63,587 nucleotides of DNA from the NCBI RefSeq assembly GCF_029946185.1, contig NZ_JAQSEA010000060.1, positions 1 to 63,587 on the forward strand. The letters run 5' to 3'. Below the pieces are notes generated by a model. The model saw only the letters and a program-made list of their open reading frames with translations. It was not told where the DNA came from and searched no databases. Position numbers and translations under genes: made by a program. The DNA comes from Prosthecobacter sp. GTDB taxonomy: Bacteria; Verrucomicrobiota; Verrucomicrobiia; Verrucomicrobiales; Verrucomicrobiaceae. Positions within the stretch are counted from its first letter, which is position 1. Every line of letters starts with the position of its first letter. Of this stretch, positions 34,561 through 44,112 are shown one piece after another.

Positions 34561-36044
34561 GCGTGGGCTTCGTGGGGAAGAGCGTGATCGTCGTGGTCGT
34601 GTTCAAGCAAGGTGGGTGCCGAACTGCGGCGACCCAGACCTGCGACCATGAGCAGAAGGTGAAGAAGGAACATGAGGTTGGAGAAACTGATGAGCGCCCA
34701 GGCCACCGCACGAGAGACCACGTAGGGGCGGGAATTGATGACGTGATTCATGAAGGTCTGGTCCCAATGGTCGGGATCGTTCAGATCCACACCCTGCTGC
34801 CAGCCGGCCACAAGACTCATGATGACAATGGTGCCGATGCCATAGACCGAGAACCAGAAGTGGTTGCGGATCAGGCGGACGCTGAGCCATTCACAGCCGG
34901 AGAGACGGGGGACAATGTAGTAGATGGCACCAAAGATGCACATGCTGAAGAAGCCGTACACGCTGACTGTCTGGAAAGCGTACCAGGACTGGGTGAACTG
35001 CAGATTGGCACCAGTCCAGAACGCGGAATTCAGGGCGAGAACCAAGCCCGACACGGGGTAGAAGAGTGCTCCGAAGAAGATGAAGCGAAGGGTGGGGCTG
35101 GCGGCCACAGCACTGTGCTTGCCAAGGGTCGTGAGGTGGTGATTGAGGCCGACAAGACACACTGGAATCAGCAGCAGCACACCGGCGCATGCGCCTACCG
35201 AGGACATCCACGCTGGTAGCGGGCCACCCATGTATTTCTGCATACCCGTCCAACCGCCAAGGATGGCGAGGCTCCAGAAACCGGCGGATGCAAGCTGTGC
35301 CGAAGCAATGGGCTGGCCGGTGATCTTTGGAATGAAGTAATAAGCGGAGCCGACACCGACGGGGACGAAGAACAGAAGGATCACTCCGTGGATGTACCAA
35401 GCGTCAATACCGGCACCAATGGCACCCAGGCCCGGCAGGCAATGCAGAGCGACGTTGGCGGTGATGAAGATCCAAGGGAACCAGAAGCAGGCACCAAGGA
35501 TGTACCAGGTGCTGACCATGAAGCCCTCAGGACGGAAAGCACGGCTAAACATGCGGACGATGGGCCAGGCGTAGCAAAGGAAGCAGACCAGCAGCACGGG
35601 CCAGACAAACTTGGGCATCTCCAGCCACTCGATCGAGGTGCTCTTGCCCATGAGAACGGCGATGATACCAAAGGTGATGGTGATGTTCCAAAACACGCCA
35701 GCGGTGATGAGGAGGCTCTTGCCACCCTTCAATTCCTGACCGGAGCGACGTGCCATGATCCACAGCATGACGCCCAGAGCGGCCTGAACTCCCCAGCCAT
35801 AAACGAGGGCATTGATGTGCGCAGGCTGCAGTCTGCCATAGGTGAGATACTGGCAGTCTCCAAGAAACTCAGGTTCCACCAGCTTGATCGCGGCGAGGAC
35901 GCCGAGCAGGGTGGAAAGCATGAGCCAGAAGGCTCCGTTGGTGAAGAGAAAGAGCACAGGGCCTTTCACCGACTTGTCGATCGCCGCGCGGCGAAGATTG
36001 TCGGCCTGAAGCTCTGTGTCAGGAATAGCGGGAGTGGTCTGCAT
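34557..36044 (-). CDS. CcoN-like haem-copper oxidase homologue lacking active-site ligands
   Basis: A 495-residue protein with about twelve helices, aligning throughout with cbb3 oxidase subunit I. H76 (LQPAHINALVYGWG, low-spin haem) and H219 (WYIHGVILLFF, first CuB ligand) are kept. The helix carrying the cross-linked Tyr and the CuB His pair (LYIWAGPHH in cbb3) reads LGGWTGMQK, so Tyr becomes Gly263 and His-His becomes Gln269-Lys270. The haem b3/b ligand motif HVH aligns with FQT (357-359) in WYAFQTVSVYGF. No CuB or b3 centre can form as in known oxidases. It is probably a structural or quinone/proton-related subunit; automated tools would call it an oxidase. Confidence 0.85.
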   Translation of the reverse strand: MQTTPAIPDTELQADNLRRAAIDKSVKGPVLFLFTNGAFWLMLSTLLGVLAAIKLVEPEFLGDCQYLTYGRLQPAHINALVYGWGVQAALGVMLWIMARRSGQELKGGKSLLITAGVFWNITITFGIIAVLMGKSTSIEWLEMPKFVWPVLLVCFLCYAWPIVRMFSRAFRPEGFMVSTWYILGACFWFPWIFITANVALHCLPGLGAIGAGIDAWYIHGVILLFFVPVGVGSAYYFIPKITGQPIASAQLASAGFWSLAILGGWTGMQKYMGGPLPAWMSSVGACAGVLLLIPVCLVGLNHHLTTLGKHSAVAASPTLRFIFFGALFYPVSGLVLALNSAFWTGANLQFTQSWYAFQTVSVYGFFSMCIFGAIYYIVPRLSGCEWLSVRLIRNHFWFSVYGIGTIVIMSLVAGWQQGVDLNDPDHWDQTFMNHVINSRPYVVSRAVAWALISFSNLMFLLHLLLMVAGLGRRSSAPTLLEHDHDDHALPHEAHA

Positions 36045-36047
36045 GGC

Positions 36048-36623
36048 TTACTGGGGCGAAGCGGGTGCGGCAGGGGCTGGGGCTGGAACTGCAGGAATCG
36101 GAGGAGCCGGCGTTGCGGGAGTAGTCGGGACAAACGTGGTAGGAATCGGCGGAGCTGGCGTTCCAGAAATAGAAGGAGGAGGAGCCATCGGAGCTGCCGG
36201 GGCAGCAGGTGCGGGGGTCGCTGGGGCCTGAGTAGCAGGCACCGCCGGGGCAGCAGGCGCTGCTGGTGCAGGAGCGGTAGGGGCAGGGGCAGTAGCTGCA
36301 GCGGCCTGTTTGAGCTGGGTAGGTGATCCGGGGACAACCTGAGTGCTCAGACCGGCTTTTTTTGCACCGAGTTCGGCGATCGTCTTTTCAAAGACCGCTT
36401 TCTTCTTGGCGTCGTCGTTCAGACCGAGCTTGGCGATGTTTTCATTCTGCGCCTTCAGGATCTCAGCGGTGTTGTCACTACGCTCTTGCGCACGTGGGTC
36501 AAAACCTTCTTTCGAGTCATTGAGGGCTTGGATGAGGACGAAGAGCACGGCGAAGCCAGCGAAGGCTCCGAGCACCCACACAAAGGTGGCACCGGCTTTT
36601 TTAGATGGATCAGGCTGCGACAT
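36048..36623 (-). CDS. Membrane-anchored Pro/Ala-rich protein of the act operon
   Basis: A 191-residue protein with a single transmembrane helix (about 14-32, VWVLGAFAGFAVLFVLIQAL), a charged helical segment (about 38-88, rich in Lys/Asp/Glu) and a tail of about 90 residues made almost entirely of Pro, Ala and Thr. The tail resembles the flexible linkers that hold periplasmic domains at a distance from a membrane complex. It lies 14 bp after actF and 3 bp before the CcoN-like gene. No cofactor motif is present. A tether or assembly subunit is the likeliest role; no family is recognised. Confidence 0.68.
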   Translation of the reverse strand: MSQPDPSKKAGATFVWVLGAFAGFAVLFVLIQALNDSKEGFDPRAQERSDNTAEILKAQNENIAKLGLNDDAKKKAVFEKTIAELGAKKAGLSTQVVPGSPTQLKQAAAATAPAPTAPAPAAPAAPAVPATQAPATPAPAAPAAPMAPPPSISGTPAPPIPTTFVPTTPATPAPPIPAVPAPAPAAPASPQ

Positions 36624-36637
36624 GGAAAAACGGGGAA

Positions 36638-37966
36638 TCAGTTGATGACGTTCACGGACTCAATGAGGCGCGGGTCACGCCATGGATACAGACTGTATTT
36701 GGCCAGACCACGAAGGTAGAGGAAGCCCATAGTGCCAAAAACAGCGCACAGAGCGGCAATGTCCTGCACCCATGCGTAGGGAACCAAGACGCCCTGGCCC
36801 AGGGAGGGACCGCGCTCAGGAATGACATTCCAGTACATGTCCACCAGGTGCATGAACAGAATCCAGAGGCAGCCGATGCTGATGTAGGTGGTGTTCTTCT
36901 TTTTCTGTTGCGAGAGCAGGAAGAGGAAGGGAACGACGAAATGTCCGATGAGGATGAAGATGGACACATCGCGCCAGCCTTCCGTGTTACGGGTGAGGTA
37001 GAAGCGGGTTTCTTCCGTGATGTTGGCATACCAGATCAGGAAATACTGGCTGAAGGAGATGTAAGCCCAGAACACCGTGAAGGCGAAGAGCAGCTTACCC
37101 ATGAGATGGTAGTGCTCGTCCGTGACAACCTTCTGCAGGTAGCCCAGACTGCGCAGCCAGATGACGATCAGAATTGACGCCGCCATGGAGGACCAGGCGC
37201 AGCCTGCGAAGATGTAAACTCCCCACATGGTGGAGAACCAGGTGTAGTCGAGACCCACAAGCCAGTCATAGGCAGCGAAGGTGACGGTCAGGGCGTAGAA
37301 GAGCAGCACAATGCAGGAGAACTGCCGCGCTTTGATCGTGTGCTTGATGTCGCCATCCTGATCCTGCTTGACGGACTTGCCGCGCAGGGTGCGGGCGATG
37401 AACCAGAGGATGAGGAAGTAAAGCCCGAAGCGGATGTACCAGCCGTTCACGTTCATGTAGCCAAACTTGGCGACCAGCACGTGCAGGTGTGGGTTGGCTG
37501 CCAGGTGCTGATCAGGATCTCCTTCAACCACGAGATGGTGAAGCGCTGCCTTGACCGAAGTGTGATGATGCTCCGCCAAAGTCTTCGCGTGGTCGTGGTG
37601 CTGCATCCACTCATAAAGAGGCCGGTTCACGGCTGGCAGCAGCAACGGGGAGGCAAGGATGGCCAAGGGGATAACCATGTTGGCCATGTTTTCCCAGATA
37701 CGACGCACGGCGACACCCCAGCTCGAATTGGAGGCGCTGTGGAGCAGGATCCAGAAGCAGCCGCCGGCCACGAAGGTAAAGCTGAAGAAGACCGCAAACA
37801 GCCAGGAGTAGGCGAAAGTGTCCGTGTTCTTGAAGAAGAAGAAGGCTGAAGCTGCGAGGCCGATCAGGCCGAAAAGCCCGAATGTGCCGATGAGCTTGCC
37901 GCCCTTGGCCGGTTCGAATTTTTCTCCGCCCTGGGGCAGATCTTTGAAGGTGACGTGGTGACTCAT
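36638..37966 (-). CDS. actF: Alternative Complex III subunit ActF
   Basis: A 442-residue polytopic membrane protein with about ten helices, of the NrfD-related but cofactor-free ActF family. In ACIII, ActC and ActF are the two homologous membrane subunits; quinol is oxidised at ActC, and ActF has been discussed for proton conduction. Typical segments include FYALTVTFAAYDWLVGLDYTW near 225-245 and FSQYFLIWYANITEET near 305-320. A His-rich loop (HHDHAKTLAEHHH) lies near 122-135. The gene follows actE by 24 bp. Confidence 0.92.
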   Translation of the reverse strand: MSHHVTFKDLPQGGEKFEPAKGGKLIGTFGLFGLIGLAASAFFFFKNTDTFAYSWLFAVFFSFTFVAGGCFWILLHSASNSSWGVAVRRIWENMANMVIPLAILASPLLLPAVNRPLYEWMQHHDHAKTLAEHHHTSVKAALHHLVVEGDPDQHLAANPHLHVLVAKFGYMNVNGWYIRFGLYFLILWFIARTLRGKSVKQDQDGDIKHTIKARQFSCIVLLFYALTVTFAAYDWLVGLDYTWFSTMWGVYIFAGCAWSSMAASILIVIWLRSLGYLQKVVTDEHYHLMGKLLFAFTVFWAYISFSQYFLIWYANITEETRFYLTRNTEGWRDVSIFILIGHFVVPFLFLLSQQKKKNTTYISIGCLWILFMHLVDMYWNVIPERGPSLGQGVLVPYAWVQDIAALCAVFGTMGFLYLRGLAKYSLYPWRDPRLIESVNVIN

Positions 37967-37990
37967 GCCGGGATTCGCGTGATCGTGCCG

Positions 37991-38680
37991 TTACTGGAGG
38001 GGAAGGGTGGCGCCAGACTCTTTAGCGGCGATTTGCAGGGAGCGGATGTAGGCCACAATAGCCCAGCGGTCGCGCAAAGTGATGTTGCCGCCGTAGCCGC
38101 CCATCAGGCCTTTGCCGTGAGTGATGACATCAAAGATGGCACCATCCGCGCGGTAGGCTGCGGCATTGGCAGGGTCCAAATTGCCAGCCTGCTGAAAGTT
38201 GAAGGAGGTGAGGATGCCGTATTTGGAGGTCACACCTTTGCCGTTGCCGGAGGTGCCGTGGCAGATGGCGCAGTTGATGTTATAACGCTGCTCGCCGCGC
38301 TTGATGAATTCAGCGTTGAAGACGGTCTTGTCGTTGGTGATTTCGACTGGCAGACCGTCGCCGTAGAAGTCGCCGACTTTACCGGTGTCATAGTAACCCA
38401 GACCGCTGGTGAAAGCGATACGGGCAGGCTTGGCAATCTCCGTCGCCGACGCTGGTTGCGCGGGGACTTCAAAACCCATGGGCAGGGTGCCTTTGACCGG
38501 CAGGCGAGCGCCGCGGCCGTCCGCAAAGAATTCGCTGCTGGCCTGGTATTTCACCTTGGCCTGTTGATCCATGTCAGGAATGATTTCGAGCGGCGGCAAT
38601 TCAGATTTGCTGCCACGGAAACCAAACGCGCTCACGACGATCGCGATAACAAAGAGATAGCTGAGAAAGAAGTACTTCAT
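37991..38680 (-). CDS. actE: Alternative Complex III monohaem cytochrome ActE
   Basis: A 229-residue protein with an N-terminal hydrophobic signal/anchor (about 4-20) and one c-type haem motif, CAICH at 137-141 (YNINCAICHGTSGNGKG). The likely distal Met is in KGLMGGYGGN. Subunit ActE takes electrons from the pentahaem ActA and passes them to the soluble or membrane cytochrome that feeds the oxidase. Order and spacing (18 bp after actD) match ACIII clusters. Confidence 0.93.
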   Translation of the reverse strand: MKYFFLSYLFVIAIVVSAFGFRGSKSELPPLEIIPDMDQQAKVKYQASSEFFADGRGARLPVKGTLPMGFEVPAQPASATEIAKPARIAFTSGLGYYDTGKVGDFYGDGLPVEITNDKTVFNAEFIKRGEQRYNINCAICHGTSGNGKGVTSKYGILTSFNFQQAGNLDPANAAAYRADGAIFDVITHGKGLMGGYGGNITLRDRWAIVAYIRSLQIAAKESGATLPLQ

Positions 38681-38698
38681 GGTGCGGGTAAGCGAGGC

Positions 38699-39298
38699 TT
38701 AGATTTCGTCCTCCACGAGTTCGATGTTCTTGCCGCCGGCTTTTTCGAGAAGGCTCTTGGTGCCTTCCTGGGAGAATTTGGGGTCACGGGCTTCGATGCA
38801 GACGAAGAAACCGTCGTCAGAGAATTTGCCGAAGTTCTTGGAAACAAACAGCGGGTGATTCCAACGGGGCAGGCCGATGAGCGCCAGCAGGCCGAACAGC
38901 GTGGTGAAGGCGCTGAAGAGAATCGTCAGCTCAAACATCACCGGGAAGAATGCTGGCAGAGTCCAGATGTCGGTAGGCTTGCCCTGCACGACGGTCGGGT
39001 AAGTTTCGACGATCTTTTGCAGGAAGCCGAGGCCGATGCTGCTCCAGAAGTTGGTCTGCGTGATCGTTTCCAAGGTGAAAGCGACCATGGTGCCGGTGAT
39101 GCCACCGCAGAAGACGAGGATGGGGAGTTTCGAGCGTGGATTGCCCATCGCGTCATCCATCCCGTGAATCGGGAAGGGCGAATGGACGTCCCAGCGCTGG
39201 TAGCCGGCATCGCGCACATGCTCGGCGGCATGGTAGAGATCCTTCACGCTGTCAAATTCAGCGAGGTAGCCGTGGACTCGTTTGAGGGTGGTGCTCAC
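38699..39298 (-). CDS. actD: Alternative Complex III subunit ActD (DUF3341)
   Basis: A 199-residue membrane protein of the DUF3341 family: an N-terminal soluble segment with the characteristic YHAAEHVRDAGYQRWDVHSPFP-type start (residues 21-43), two transmembrane helices (about 60-82 and 112-142), and a C-terminal acidic tail ending ELVEDEI. ActD has no cofactor and anchors the complex. The conserved SPFPIHGMDDAMG block is clear. It is preceded by actC at 21 bp. Confidence 0.94.
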   Translation of the reverse strand: MSTTLKRVHGYLAEFDSVKDLYHAAEHVRDAGYQRWDVHSPFPIHGMDDAMGNPRSKLPILVFCGGITGTMVAFTLETITQTNFWSSIGLGFLQKIVETYPTVVQGKPTDIWTLPAFFPVMFELTILFSAFTTLFGLLALIGLPRWNHPLFVSKNFGKFSDDGFFVCIEARDPKFSQEGTKSLLEKAGGKNIELVEDEI

Positions 39299-39319
39299 AG
39301 TCGGGGTGCAGTTAAAATG

Positions 39320-40783
39320 TTAGGCGACAACGGGTTTGGCGACATGACGGTCGGCGTAGTCCATGAGGTCTTCCTCCTGGATGCCCTTCTCAGCATGGTC
39401 GTCCTGGTGCGGGTTCGACTGGGCGCAGACTCCTTTGACTTCACCAATGGCGATGACAGGCAGGAAACGCAGGAAGAGCAGGAAGAGCATCATGAAGAAG
39501 CCGAAGGTGCCGAGGAAGGTGTACTTATCGACCCAGGTGGCCTGATAGACGCCCCAAGAGCCCGGTGTCATGTGGCGCTCCAAGGTGGTGGCGATGATGA
39601 CGTAGCGCTCAAACCACATGCCGGCGTTCACGAACATGCAGACGATCATGACGACCCAGATATTGTGGCGGCACCAGCGGCTCCAGAAGAGCTGCGGGGC
39701 AAACACGTTGCAGCTGAACATCCAGTAGTAGGCCCAGGTGGAAGGACCGGTGAGACCACGCAGCGTGAAGGCAGCGGCTTCATACGGATTGGCGCTGTAG
39801 TAGGCCACGAAGAGCTCCATGCAGTAGGCGTAACCAACGATCGTGCCCGTGAGCAGGATGATCTTGGCCATGTTGTCGATGTGCTTCGCTGTGATGAGGT
39901 CATCCAAGCCGTAGATGCGGCGCACGGGAAGCATGAGGGTCAGCACCATCGCGAAACCACCGAAGATGGCACCTGCGACGAAGTAGGGCGGGAAGATCGT
40001 GGTGTGCCAGCCGGGAACGACGGAAGTGGCGAAGTCGAAGGACACGACGGAGTGCACGGAGAGCACCAGTGGCGTCGAGAGAGCGGCCAGCAGCAGGTAG
40101 GCAGTCTCATAGTGGCTCCAGTGGCGGTTGCCACCGCGCCAGCCGAGTGCAAACAGGCCGTAGAGGAACTTCTTCAGGCCCGGACGGCAGCGGTCACGCA
40201 GGGTGGCAAGGTCGGGCACGAGACCCAGGAACCAGAACACAAGGGAGACGGAGAAGTAGGTCGAAACAGCGAACACGTCCCAGAGGAGGGGAGACTTGAA
40301 GTTCTGCCAGATGGCGTTGGCGTTCGGGATCGGAGCGAGGAACCACACCATCCAAACACGACCGACGTGGAAGGCCGGGAACAAACCGGCGCACATCACG
40401 GCGAAGATCGTCATGGCTTCCGCAGCACGGTTCACCGAGGTACGCCACCGCTGGCGCGTGAGGAACAAGATGGCGGAAATGAGCGTGCCCGCGTGACCGA
40501 TACCAATCCAGAACACGAAGTTCGTGATATCCCAAGCCCAGGCGACCGGCTGCTTCTGGCCCCAGACTCCGACGCCGGTGGAGATGAGGTAGGTAAAGCA
40601 GAACACCATCAGTCCCGTCAGCAAGACGGAAGGGACGAACAGGACCCACCAGAGGGCGGGCTGCTTATTTTCAACGATGCCGCAAATGCGGTTCGTGATC
40701 CACGAATAGGAGCGGTTGTTCAACACCAACGGCTCGCGTTCGAGGATGCGCGGTGTGTTATTTGCTGTAGCGGAGGCGTCCAT
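39320..40783 (-). CDS. actC: Alternative Complex III quinol-binding subunit ActC (NrfD-like)
   Basis: A 487-residue NrfD/PsrC-type membrane protein with about ten helices. The conserved [19 protein letters not shown] segment (about 97-115) and the [11 protein letters not shown] block (about 138-148) near the quinol site are present, as is [24 protein letters not shown] (about 246-269) with its acidic residue. ActC oxidises menaquinol or ubiquinol at the periplasmic face and hands electrons to the Fe-S clusters of ActB. The gene lies 9 bp after actB and has standard length. Confidence 0.95.
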   Translation of the reverse strand: MDASATANNTPRILEREPLVLNNRSYSWITNRICGIVENKQPALWWVLFVPSVLLTGLMVFCFTYLISTGVGVWGQKQPVAWAWDITNFVFWIGIGHAGTLISAILFLTRQRWRTSVNRAAEAMTIFAVMCAGLFPAFHVGRVWMVWFLAPIPNANAIWQNFKSPLLWDVFAVSTYFSVSLVFWFLGLVPDLATLRDRCRPGLKKFLYGLFALGWRGGNRHWSHYETAYLLLAALSTPLVLSVHSVVSFDFATSVVPGWHTTIFPPYFVAGAIFGGFAMVLTLMLPVRRIYGLDDLITAKHIDNMAKIILLTGTIVGYAYCMELFVAYYSANPYEAAAFTLRGLTGPSTWAYYWMFSCNVFAPQLFWSRWCRHNIWVVMIVCMFVNAGMWFERYVIIATTLERHMTPGSWGVYQATWVDKYTFLGTFGFFMMLFLLFLRFLPVIAIGEVKGVCAQSNPHQDDHAEKGIQEEDLMDYADRHVAKPVVA

Positions 40784-40792
40784 GTGTCCGGT

Positions 40793-43700
40793 TTAGAATT
40801 GGTTGTTGCTCCACACGGCGATGTTTTCTGCGCCGGGCATGTCCTTGTTCGGATTGCGCAGGCGGGCGAGGTAACTCGTGCGCGGGCGGGTACCGATGTA
40901 TTTGAGCACCTGATAATCGCGAGGTGATGCCTTCGATTTGGTGACGGCGGAATTCGGATCGGCCAAATCACCGAAGATGATGGCGTCGGCCGAGCAGGAC
41001 TGCTGGCAGGCGGTTTTCACAGTGTCGGTCGGCACGCGGAAGTCCTTGGAGTCGCGCTGCACCTGCTTCTGCAGGATTTTGGCGGATTCGAGGCGCTGCA
41101 CGCAGTAGGTGCACTTCTCGATGACACCACGCATACGAACGGTGACGTTCGGGTTGCGCTGGAGGCGGAGGCTTTCGTCCTCGCGCTTCTCGCCCAGAGG
41201 GCCGGCGTAGAGGTTGCCGACTTTCAGGCCGAGCACGGAAGTTTCGATGAGCGGATTGCGCTTGTTGTAATCGAAAAAGTTGAAGCGGCGGGCGGTGTAA
41301 GGGCAGTTGTTCGCGCAGTAGCGCGTGCCGATGCAGCGATTGTAGGCCATCGCGTTGAGACCATCGGGGGTGTGAACGGTAGCGTTCACAGGGCAGACGG
41401 TTTCGCACGGGGCGGATTCACACTGCTGGCAGGCCACAGGCTGCTGCACCATTTCGGCGTTCTCAAGCTGCTCCGGCGTGGCGTTGTCTTCAGCGAAGGT
41501 ACTTTCCTGATCCACACCCACGGAGCCGTCTTCATTCTTGTGCGTGCCCCATTTGGACACGGCGAAGTAGCGGTCCATGCGGATCCAATGCATCACACGG
41601 CCTTTGCGCACCTGATCTTTACCGACAACTGGAATGTTGTTTTCGCTCTGGCAGGCGATGATGCAAGCCGTGCAACCAAGGCACTTGCTGAGATCGATCG
41701 TCATGCCCCACTGGTGCTGCTTCTCGTAGTCGAAGCCGTCTGGATTCGTCTCGGATTTGACACCGACCTGCCCTTTGTAGAGGGAAATATTTTCCGGGAT
41801 ATGGCCGTCCATGCCGGTCTTCTGGGCAAAGGCGACATCCTTGTTGAAGGTGTCGAGCGTACCTTCACGGTACACAGCGCGGCCTTCCATCGTGTTCTGC
41901 GACTGCGTGATGGCGAGTTCAGCGACGGTGGAGAGGACTTCGATCTTGGCACCGCTCAGGACGAACGTGCCGGGCTGCTTGCGCAGGGCATAGGCGTTCA
42001 CACCGCGGTCGCCACTGACCATGCCAACGCCAATCTGACCGTAGCCGAGAGGCAGGGTGATGGAATTGGAGACATGCCCGGGAGCTTCGATGGCGGGGAT
42101 TTCAATTTCGGCGCCGCCGACGGTGATTTTGACGTGCTGGCCTTCTTTGAGACCCAGACGACGGAAGGTGAAGGAGCCAATCCAAGCCGCATTTTCCCAG
42201 GTGAGTTTCGTCACTGGATCGGGCGCTTCTTGAAGCCAGGCGTTGTTGACGTAGCGGCCATCATAGACGCTGGAGTCAGGCACGAGGACGACTTCGAGAG
42301 CATCGTCCGTCGGAGCGACGACTGGCGTGGCTTTCGCGACGAAGTCAGCGACTGCGGCGACATTCGGGGCTCCGGCGGCCTTGGCGTAGGCGGAACCTTT
42401 GAGGAAACCGTCACGCAGGGTGAAATTCCATTTCGTTTCGTCGAGGCTGCCAGCCACGGTGGCGAAAGTGTCGCGCACAGCGGTGTAAGCGGCGTCTTCG
42501 GCCGGGGCAGCAGGAGCGGCGGCGGCACCAGCGGCGGCAGGCGCAGCTGCTTCGACCGGGCCGAGCTTTTTGCGGTCGAGGAGAGCCAGCAGGATTTCCA
42601 CACGGCTGGCACCGTCAAACAACGGTGCGATCATCGGCTGGACGATCGAGTATGTACCATCAGCGGCACGCACGTCTCCCCAGACTTCAAGATAATGAGC
42701 GGCTGGAATATGCAGCGCAGCCTGACGTGACGTGACGTTTGCCTGAGTGCCGAAGTGAATGAGCTTCACGCCTTTGTCTGCCACAAGCTTGGCCAGTGCC
42801 GCAGCATCCGGTGCATCATAGTAGAGGCTGGCAGGAGTCAGCGAAATGAGTGTTTTCACCTGACCACCACCGATTGCAGTCTGCAAATCGGCGAAGGTGC
42901 CGAGCTCAGGAGCCGCAGGTGCTTGAAGGAGGTCGATGGTTGAACCGTAAGCGCCCAAGGCGTTGTTGATCGAAGCGACCAGTGCATGCACTTCCGCGCC
43001 ATAGCGGGTACCAGCGAGCACGACGGCCTTGCCTTTGTTGTCGATCAAATCACGCACCGCAGGAGCGATCCAGTCTTTGAGGCTTGCGGGTGCCGTATCA
43101 GCCAATGCCTTGGCGGAGGCGTCTCCAAGCTGAGCAGCGATCAAGGCTGCGGCCACAGGGATGAGACTTGCCGCGAGCGGCTTGCGATGATCGGCCATGC
43201 CACCGGTCAGCGTGTAACGATTTTCCAAGACGTAGAGACGGTTCATGTCCGCCGTCGCCTTGTCCTTAGCACGATGCTTGGTGAAGGCAGAGATGGGCTC
43301 GCCTGCCACAGGGTCCACCCCGAGGAAATCGCAGTCCAGTGAGAGAATGCGCATCGCGGAGCCGAGCTTCACGAAGGACTTCACATCAGCGCCCAGCACT
43401 TGCTTGCTCGCTGCGGACTGGCCTTCGCCACCCACTGCTTCGTATTGGAACAGTTTAATCTGGGGAAAAGCAGCCTTCACCTCGCCCAGCAGACGCTGGT
43501 AGGTCGGAGAAGTGGAGCCGCCCATCACGATGCCAAGGCTGGCACCTGAGGACTTTTTCGCTTCAGCAATGGCTGCAGAGAGCAGTTCGTTCGCCTTGGC
43601 CCAGGAGAGTTCCTTGCCAGCGCCCATCGGCTTCTGGGAGCGCTCAGGATCGTAAAGATCCAGCACGGAAGCCTGTGCAAAACTGCTAAGACCGCCACCC

Positions 43701-44089
43701 AGCGGGTGCAGCGGATTCGGGGAAAGATGAGTCGGACGACCTTCGTGGGTAGTGACCACCAGGGGCACAGCACCGCCGTTTTGCGGCATGGATGTGGCGT
43801 ACATCAGCGACTTGCCCGGCACCATCCATTCGACGTGCTGGGTGTAAGGCAGGATGTTGATGAGCGGACGGCGGCAGCTGGCCAGACCCATCATGCCCAC
43901 GCTGGCACCCATGATCTTCAAAAACTCGCGGCGGCTGTTCTCACGCTCTTCCTCGTTCAGGGTGTCCCCCTCAGGGAATTCACGGCCCAGATTCTTCAAG
44001 AAATCTTCACGACGGTCCAGTTCGGCGACACTGCGCCAGTAACGCTTAGCGTTCTGCGGCTCCTCAGGATGCTTCCAAATTTTTTTCAT
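40793..44089 (-). CDS. actB: Alternative Complex III iron-sulfur/molybdopterin-like subunit ActB
   Basis: A 1098-residue fusion of a molybdopterin-oxidoreductase-like domain (about 90-720) and a ferredoxin-like domain (about 770-1060). An internal Tat motif, SRREFLKIMGAS, lies near residues 52-63, so it is exported folded. The first domain lacks cofactor-binding cysteine motifs, as usual for ActB. The second has four Fe-S ligand sets: CLGCTACIIAC, CQQCESAPCETVCP, CIGTRYCANNCP and CTYCVQRLES/CQQSC, giving three 4Fe-4S and one 3Fe-4S cluster by family precedent. A low-complexity Ala/Pro stretch (about 517-530) is inserted in the first domain. It relays electrons from ActC to the ActA haems. Confidence 0.96.
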   Translation of the reverse strand: MKKIWKHPEEPQNAKRYWRSVAELDRREDFLKNLGREFPEGDTLNEEERENSRREFLKIMGASVGMMGLASCRRPLINILPYTQHVEWMVPGKSLMYATSMPQNGGAVPLVVTTHEGRPTHLSPNPLHPLGGGLSSFAQASVLDLYDPERSQKPMGAGKELSWAKANELLSAAIAEAKKSSGASLGIVMGGSTSPTYQRLLGEVKAAFPQIKLFQYEAVGGEGQSAASKQVLGADVKSFVKLGSAMRILSLDCDFLGVDPVAGEPISAFTKHRAKDKATADMNRLYVLENRYTLTGGMADHRKPLAASLIPVAAALIAAQLGDASAKALADTAPASLKDWIAPAVRDLIDNKGKAVVLAGTRYGAEVHALVASINNALGAYGSTIDLLQAPAAPELGTFADLQTAIGGGQVKTLISLTPASLYYDAPDAAALAKLVADKGVKLIHFGTQANVTSRQAALHIPAAHYLEVWGDVRAADGTYSIVQPMIAPLFDGASRVEILLALLDRKKLGPVEAAAPAAAGAAAAPAAPAEDAAYTAVRDTFATVAGSLDETKWNFTLRDGFLKGSAYAKAAGAPNVAAVADFVAKATPVVAPTDDALEVVLVPDSSVYDGRYVNNAWLQEAPDPVTKLTWENAAWIGSFTFRRLGLKEGQHVKITVGGAEIEIPAIEAPGHVSNSITLPLGYGQIGVGMVSGDRGVNAYALRKQPGTFVLSGAKIEVLSTVAELAITQSQNTMEGRAVYREGTLDTFNKDVAFAQKTGMDGHIPENISLYKGQVGVKSETNPDGFDYEKQHQWGMTIDLSKCLGCTACIIACQSENNIPVVGKDQVRKGRVMHWIRMDRYFAVSKWGTHKNEDGSVGVDQESTFAEDNATPEQLENAEMVQQPVACQQCESAPCETVCPVNATVHTPDGLNAMAYNRCIGTRYCANNCPYTARRFNFFDYNKRNPLIETSVLGLKVGNLYAGPLGEKREDESLRLQRNPNVTVRMRGVIEKCTYCVQRLESAKILQKQVQRDSKDFRVPTDTVKTACQQSCSADAIIFGDLADPNSAVTKSKASPRDYQVLKYIGTRPRTSYLARLRNPNKDMPGAENIAVWSNNQF

Positions 44090-44112
44090 GTGTCAGAAAA
44101 AGGGGCGGCGGG

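Noticed and set aside
35121-35148. The His-His pair at residues 302-303 of the CcoN-like protein as replacement CuB ligands
   Set aside because: In a gap-free alignment this pair falls in a loop after the CuB helix, about 33 residues beyond the normal position, so it is unlikely to face the metal site.
34557-36044. Functional cbb3 oxidase encoded by the ccoN/ccoO-like pair
   Set aside because: Four of six ligands and the cross-linked Tyr are absent, and there is no ccoP gene.
37955-40927. Open frame of 990 codons on the plus strand
   Set aside because: It lies antisense to actE, actD and actC, whose products are clearly recognised. Its translation is rich in Gly, Glu, His and Asp without domains, the usual product of reverse-strand reading of GC-rich genes.
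41372-42730. 452-codon plus-strand open frame
   Set aside because: Antisense to actB, which has convincing Fe-S motifs over the same DNA.
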